A DNA stretch of 64,000 nucleotides from Rhodospirillaceae bacterium LM-1 (lineage in GTDB: Bacteria; Pseudomonadota; Alphaproteobacteria; Rhodospirillales; WMHbin7). Shown in pieces: positions 62,101-64,000 of the stretch (the first letter of the stretch is position 1; the number at the start of each line of letters is the position of its first letter). The stretch lies in contig CACUVI010000001.1 of NCBI GenBank assembly GCA_902725215.1, forward strand, positions 434,001-498,000, given 5' to 3'. Made by a program: the position numbers and the translations under genes. Below the pieces are notes generated by a model that was given only the letters and a program-made list of their open reading frames with translations, had not been told where the DNA came from and did no database searches.

Positions 62101-63647
62101 TTGCGCTGACAGACGGAACGCTCGCGTATCCAGATAATCTCGCCATTCATCGATGAAATGCGGTACTCGGCGTCCATCGACGGCGTGTGGCCCTTAAAAT
62201 GCCCCGTCGCTGCTTGCCGGTAGCGGGGCATGTCTTCAGGCAGAATGCGCGACAGCCAATCCTTGGCAGTGCGCAACCCATGCGATGGAATGCCAAAAAT
62301 CGATTCGATGCGCGGAGAAACGAACAACATGCCGCTTTCAAGATCGAGGTCGTAAATGCCTTCCCGCGACGCTTCCATGGCCAGGGCGTAACGCTCCTGA
62401 CTGCTCTTAAGGTCGGTTGTGCGCTGGGCCAGATGTTCCCTGGCTTCACGTTCGTTGGAAACGTCGTACAGCGTCGATAGAACGGCTTCCGTCTTGGCGA
62501 AGGTGACAAGCCTGGACGAGGCCCTAGCCCAGAAGGCGCGGCCATGATCGCCGACCAGACTGACGTCGAATCCGTTGACCTCGCCGTCGCGCTTCAATCT
62601 GTTGGTCAGTTCTCGCCGCTGCGCCTTGTCGGTGTAGATGTCTGTGACGGGACGGCCCAAAAGTTTTGCGGGCGGCATGCCGATGGCGCGGCCCATCATG
62701 GGATTGGCATGCATGATGACGCCGTCGCTTAAGCGGGTGACCAGCACGGCGATCGGCATTCCCTCGACGATTTCCTTAAGCGTGACGCCTTCGGCCGCCT
62801 CCTCAAGCTCGCGCTTGCGCCTTTGCGAGAAATCGCGGAAGGAAGCGAACACGAATTCGTGTTCGCCGTGGCTGACATACGCAGCACTGATCTCGGCGGC
62901 AAAGGTCTTGCCATCCTTGCGCCGATACAACGCCTCGAAATTGCTGTGCAGTTTCGTTTCGCGCATATGGCGCCATAGGCCGGGCCACTTTTCCGCGATC
63001 AGATGCAGGTCGATATCGAAGATGCGCAGCTTCAGCAGTTCCCTGCTTGAAAAGCCCAGAAGCGAGCAGGCGGCCTTATTGGCCGACAAGATCGCGCCAT
63101 CCGGGCCAATCTTCAACATACCGTCGCTTGTTTCATCGAAGGACAGTTTCGACAATTCCAGCGCCGCCTCAAGCGCTAGGCTTTCATTGGCGTCCTGAAC
63201 CAGAATGATGAAAACGATTCCGTCATGGTCTTGATAGGGAGCGACCAGACACTCCACATCGAGCAGATCGCCCCCGGAACGGCGCATCTTCTTGGCGATC
63301 GCGTAGCCGCCGTCGGCTTTGCCCTTCAAGGCATGGAACAGGGCAGCCTCGCGCGGCTGGTCGGCGTCGCAGGTCAAATCGAAATAGGAAGGCAGCGTTT
63401 CCTCGGTGCCCTGAAGCCCCAGCATCTGGCGCAAGCGCTCGTTGACGGCAAACAACTCTCCCGCCTCGCCAACCAGGGCGACGCCCAAAGTCGGCAGGCC
63501 CGAATAACGGCCCAATACAGCCTCGCGGCTGCCGTTTTCCGGCATCCCCACGCAACCTCTCGCAAACAGAGGGACGACCCCAGACGCCCCCCTCACCTCC
63601 GCTTCCCCAAGCGGATAAGAGCGAGCGACGACTTTGTCTTGCGGCAT
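59115..63647 (-). CDS. Multi-PAS GGDEF-EAL c-di-GMP signalling protein
   Basis: A 1510-residue cytoplasmic-looking protein with about eight PAS/PAC modules in series (to about residue 1070), a coiled coil near 565-605, a GGDEF domain (about 1080-1240) and an EAL domain (about 1255-1500). GGDEF is intact (RLGGDEFALLIED) with an RASD inhibitory site. EAL is intact (GFEALIRWRHPTRGIVPPGD, INISARQFKEPGLIDRI, SIDDFGTGYSSLSYLHRFPF, IAEGVETVEQYEVL). It could both make and degrade c-di-GMP. One PAS carries a Cys/His-rich insert (LFLHCQSGCVKESECLDDL). The start at 63647 is the better of two near ATGs. Confidence 0.9.
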   Translation of the reverse strand: MPQDKVVARSYPLGEAEVRGASGVVPLFARGCVGMPENGSREAVLGRYSGLPTLGVALVGEAGELFAVNERLRQMLGLQGTEETLPSYFDLTCDADQPREAALFHALKGKADGGYAIAKKMRRSGGDLLDVECLVAPYQDHDGIVFIILVQDANESLALEAALELSKLSFDETSDGMLKIGPDGAILSANKAACSLLGFSSRELLKLRIFDIDLHLIAEKWPGLWRHMRETKLHSNFEALYRRKDGKTFAAEISAAYVSHGEHEFVFASFRDFSQRRKRELEEAAEGVTLKEIVEGMPIAVLVTRLSDGVIMHANPMMGRAIGMPPAKLLGRPVTDIYTDKAQRRELTNRLKRDGEVNGFDVSLVGDHGRAFWARASSRLVTFAKTEAVLSTLYDVSNEREAREHLAQRTTDLKSSQERYALAMEASREGIYDLDLESGMLFVSPRIESIFGIPSHGLRTAKDWLSRILPEDMPRYRQAATGHFKGHTPSMDAEYRISSMNGEIIWIRERSVCQRNKMGRAVRLVGSVGDVTELKRAQAALEAANATLEQRVAERTEELRQTTSALKAREDRLHGILYTVADGILTIDSDGLVESFNPAAERVFGYSAHEVLGQGAALLMPNLFLHCQSGCVKESECLDDLVEQETFEVEGRRKDEGEVPLEASISELHLPGRKLYTVVLRDISDRKAAEEALRHSERRYRSIFEQAAEGIFQSTPDGRYIEASPSLAKLYGYASVEDLMGNVVDISCQIYLNSNDRDRYLSLMGEAGEVRGFEYQVLRRDGVALWVSENSRAVRDAAGKVLYYEGTVEDITERKLAEHEAVEKQALLEATLDNITQAVAIFDFDLRLLDVNDLFGKMLNLPGRLTTSGTHVVTIMRFMSERGDAIGEDDPDWQIAQGGELAFSKVERQLASGAVVQVSARRLDDGKVLLTYTDVTDLKRREAALKQSEERYALAAQGANDGLWDWDIKNNRVYYSQRWKSMLGCREDEIGGGVDDWFSRVHSDDIDELKAALDAHLVGATTHVEVEYRIRHNDGRYRWMLLRGSSVADPMSGRPARMAGSQTDITERKRTEQQLLHDAFHDGLTGLPNRALFMDRLGQALTRSKRDSNRLFAVMFLDLDHFKYVNDSLGHSAGDSLIVSIARRLDNSRRASDTVARLGGDEFALLIEDVASRESALDIAERLRQAMTKPVSLLGQEIYPTASMGIALVHEGYERPEDMLIDADLAMYEAKSVGRDRIALFSPEMRVHSSKQLELGSDLRRAFERNELVMFYQPIVGMDDGRIAGFEALIRWRHPTRGIVPPGDFIPLAEETGLIVPIGWWVIEESARRMHAWNGERDQDKQMMMSINISARQFKEPGLIDRIADLIDENAFNPFHIKLEITESLLMDNPEVATEWLSNLKALGVSLSIDDFGTGYSSLSYLHRFPFDYLKVDRSFVATMFEKRENMEIVRAIIALGTNLGMKIIAEGVETVEQYEVLRELGCHYAQGYYFSRPIPEADAQSLMNRDPKW

Positions 63648-63703
63648 TCTACATGACCTTATGTGTCGCACCAGCGCTAATTAAACGCCGATGATTTCTC
63701 ATT

Positions 63704-64000
63704 CTAACATTGGGGAGTTTTGTAAAAACCGTATCCGTTCTTGCCTTTCTGCTTGATGGCGTACATGGCCGCGTCAGCGGCGATCAGGAGCTTGTCGCTG
63801 TCGGTCGCATCGTCGGGATAAAGCGCTATTCCCACGCTGGCGGAAACGCTGGCTTCGCATTCCTTGAGCTTAAAGGGCTTCGACAAGGTTTCGACTACCT
63901 TCTCGGCGACGATTCTGGCATCCTGCGACTTGATAACGCCAGACAGGATCAGGGTAAATTCGTCGCCCGCCAGACGAGCCACGGTATCGGAGGCGCGCAC
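63704..64000 (-). CDS. GGDEF-domain protein, C-terminal end (partial)
   Basis: The last 98 codons of a diguanylate cyclase-type gene whose start lies beyond the right edge. The visible part reads RASDTVARLAGDEFTLIL, so the signature is AGDEF rather than GGDEF, with an RASD inhibitory site 5 residues before it. A normal ending follows (SASVGIALYPDDATDSDKLL, ADAAMYAIKQKGKNGYGFYK). AGDEF variants can still be active. The upstream domains cannot be seen. Confidence 0.85.
   Translation of the reverse strand: MRASDTVARLAGDEFTLILSGVIKSQDARIVAEKVVETLSKPFKLKECEASVSASVGIALYPDDATDSDKLLIAADAAMYAIKQKGKNGYGFYKTPQC

Overview
The window comes from a GC-rich alphaproteobacterium, most likely a Magnetospirillum-like member of the Rhodospirillales. 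This is inferred from the gene order argS-SPOR-nagZ-M50-scpA-scpB ... tatABC-serS-surE-pcm ... nlpD-yajC-secD, the short IF-1 with a charged tail, the P-II/AmtB pair, the many c-di-GMP proteins, and an anaerobic benzoyl-CoA pathway. No rRNA, tRNA, CRISPR array, IS element or prophage was seen.

Layout. 1-10.0 kb: housekeeping genes, nearly all on the minus strand (secD partial, yajC, nlpD-like, a TPR protein with a 120-bp tandem array, pcm, surE, serS, tatCBA), with a DUF815 ATPase on plus. 10.1-16.9 kb: an accessory block set between tatA and scpB. It holds a soluble chemoreceptor, an ArsR-rhodanese fusion regulator, and a tightly coupled plus-strand operon (TauE/SafE permease, unknown 98-aa two-cysteine protein, DsrE-like protein, cysteine desulfurase, nucleoside phosphorylase), then a secreted alpha/beta hydrolase. 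16.9-26.2 kb: housekeeping again (scpB, scpA, M50 protease, nagZ, SPOR, argS, dgt, NUDIX, DUF1178) and a FecR/OmpA-lipoprotein pair. 26.5-31.4 kb: glnK-amtB, a frameshifted heme-binding diguanylate cyclase, an unknown protein, infA and a cold-shock gene.

31.5-55.5 kb: an anaerobic benzoate locus. Benzoate would be imported by a Liv-type ABC transporter (binding protein plus livHMGF), activated by benzoate-CoA ligase, dearomatised by the ATP-dependent benzoyl-CoA reductase BcrCBAD with its ferredoxin, then processed by Dch, Had and Oah to 3-hydroxypimeloyl-CoA. GcdH acts at the glutaryl-CoA step. The pathway genes follow the Thauera order (had-oah-dch-bcrCBAD-fdx). The Rrf2 regulator and the GNAT gene divergent from the ligase instead resemble badM/badL of Rhodopseudomonas. 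Two more GNAT paralogues, an SDR, a CoA-transferase pair and a CHASE4 diguanylate cyclase lie inside the locus.

The most interesting unexplained signal is a shared ~25-bp sequence (AATTCGGTA-N6-TACC-like, ending near TTTA) at four promoters of this locus, a candidate operator for the local Rrf2 regulator. 55.5-64 kb: signalling genes (a PAS histidine kinase coupled to a membrane-anchored solute-binding protein, a 1510-residue PAS-GGDEF-EAL protein with a DUF4863-like gene, and the end of another GGDEF gene cut by the right edge).
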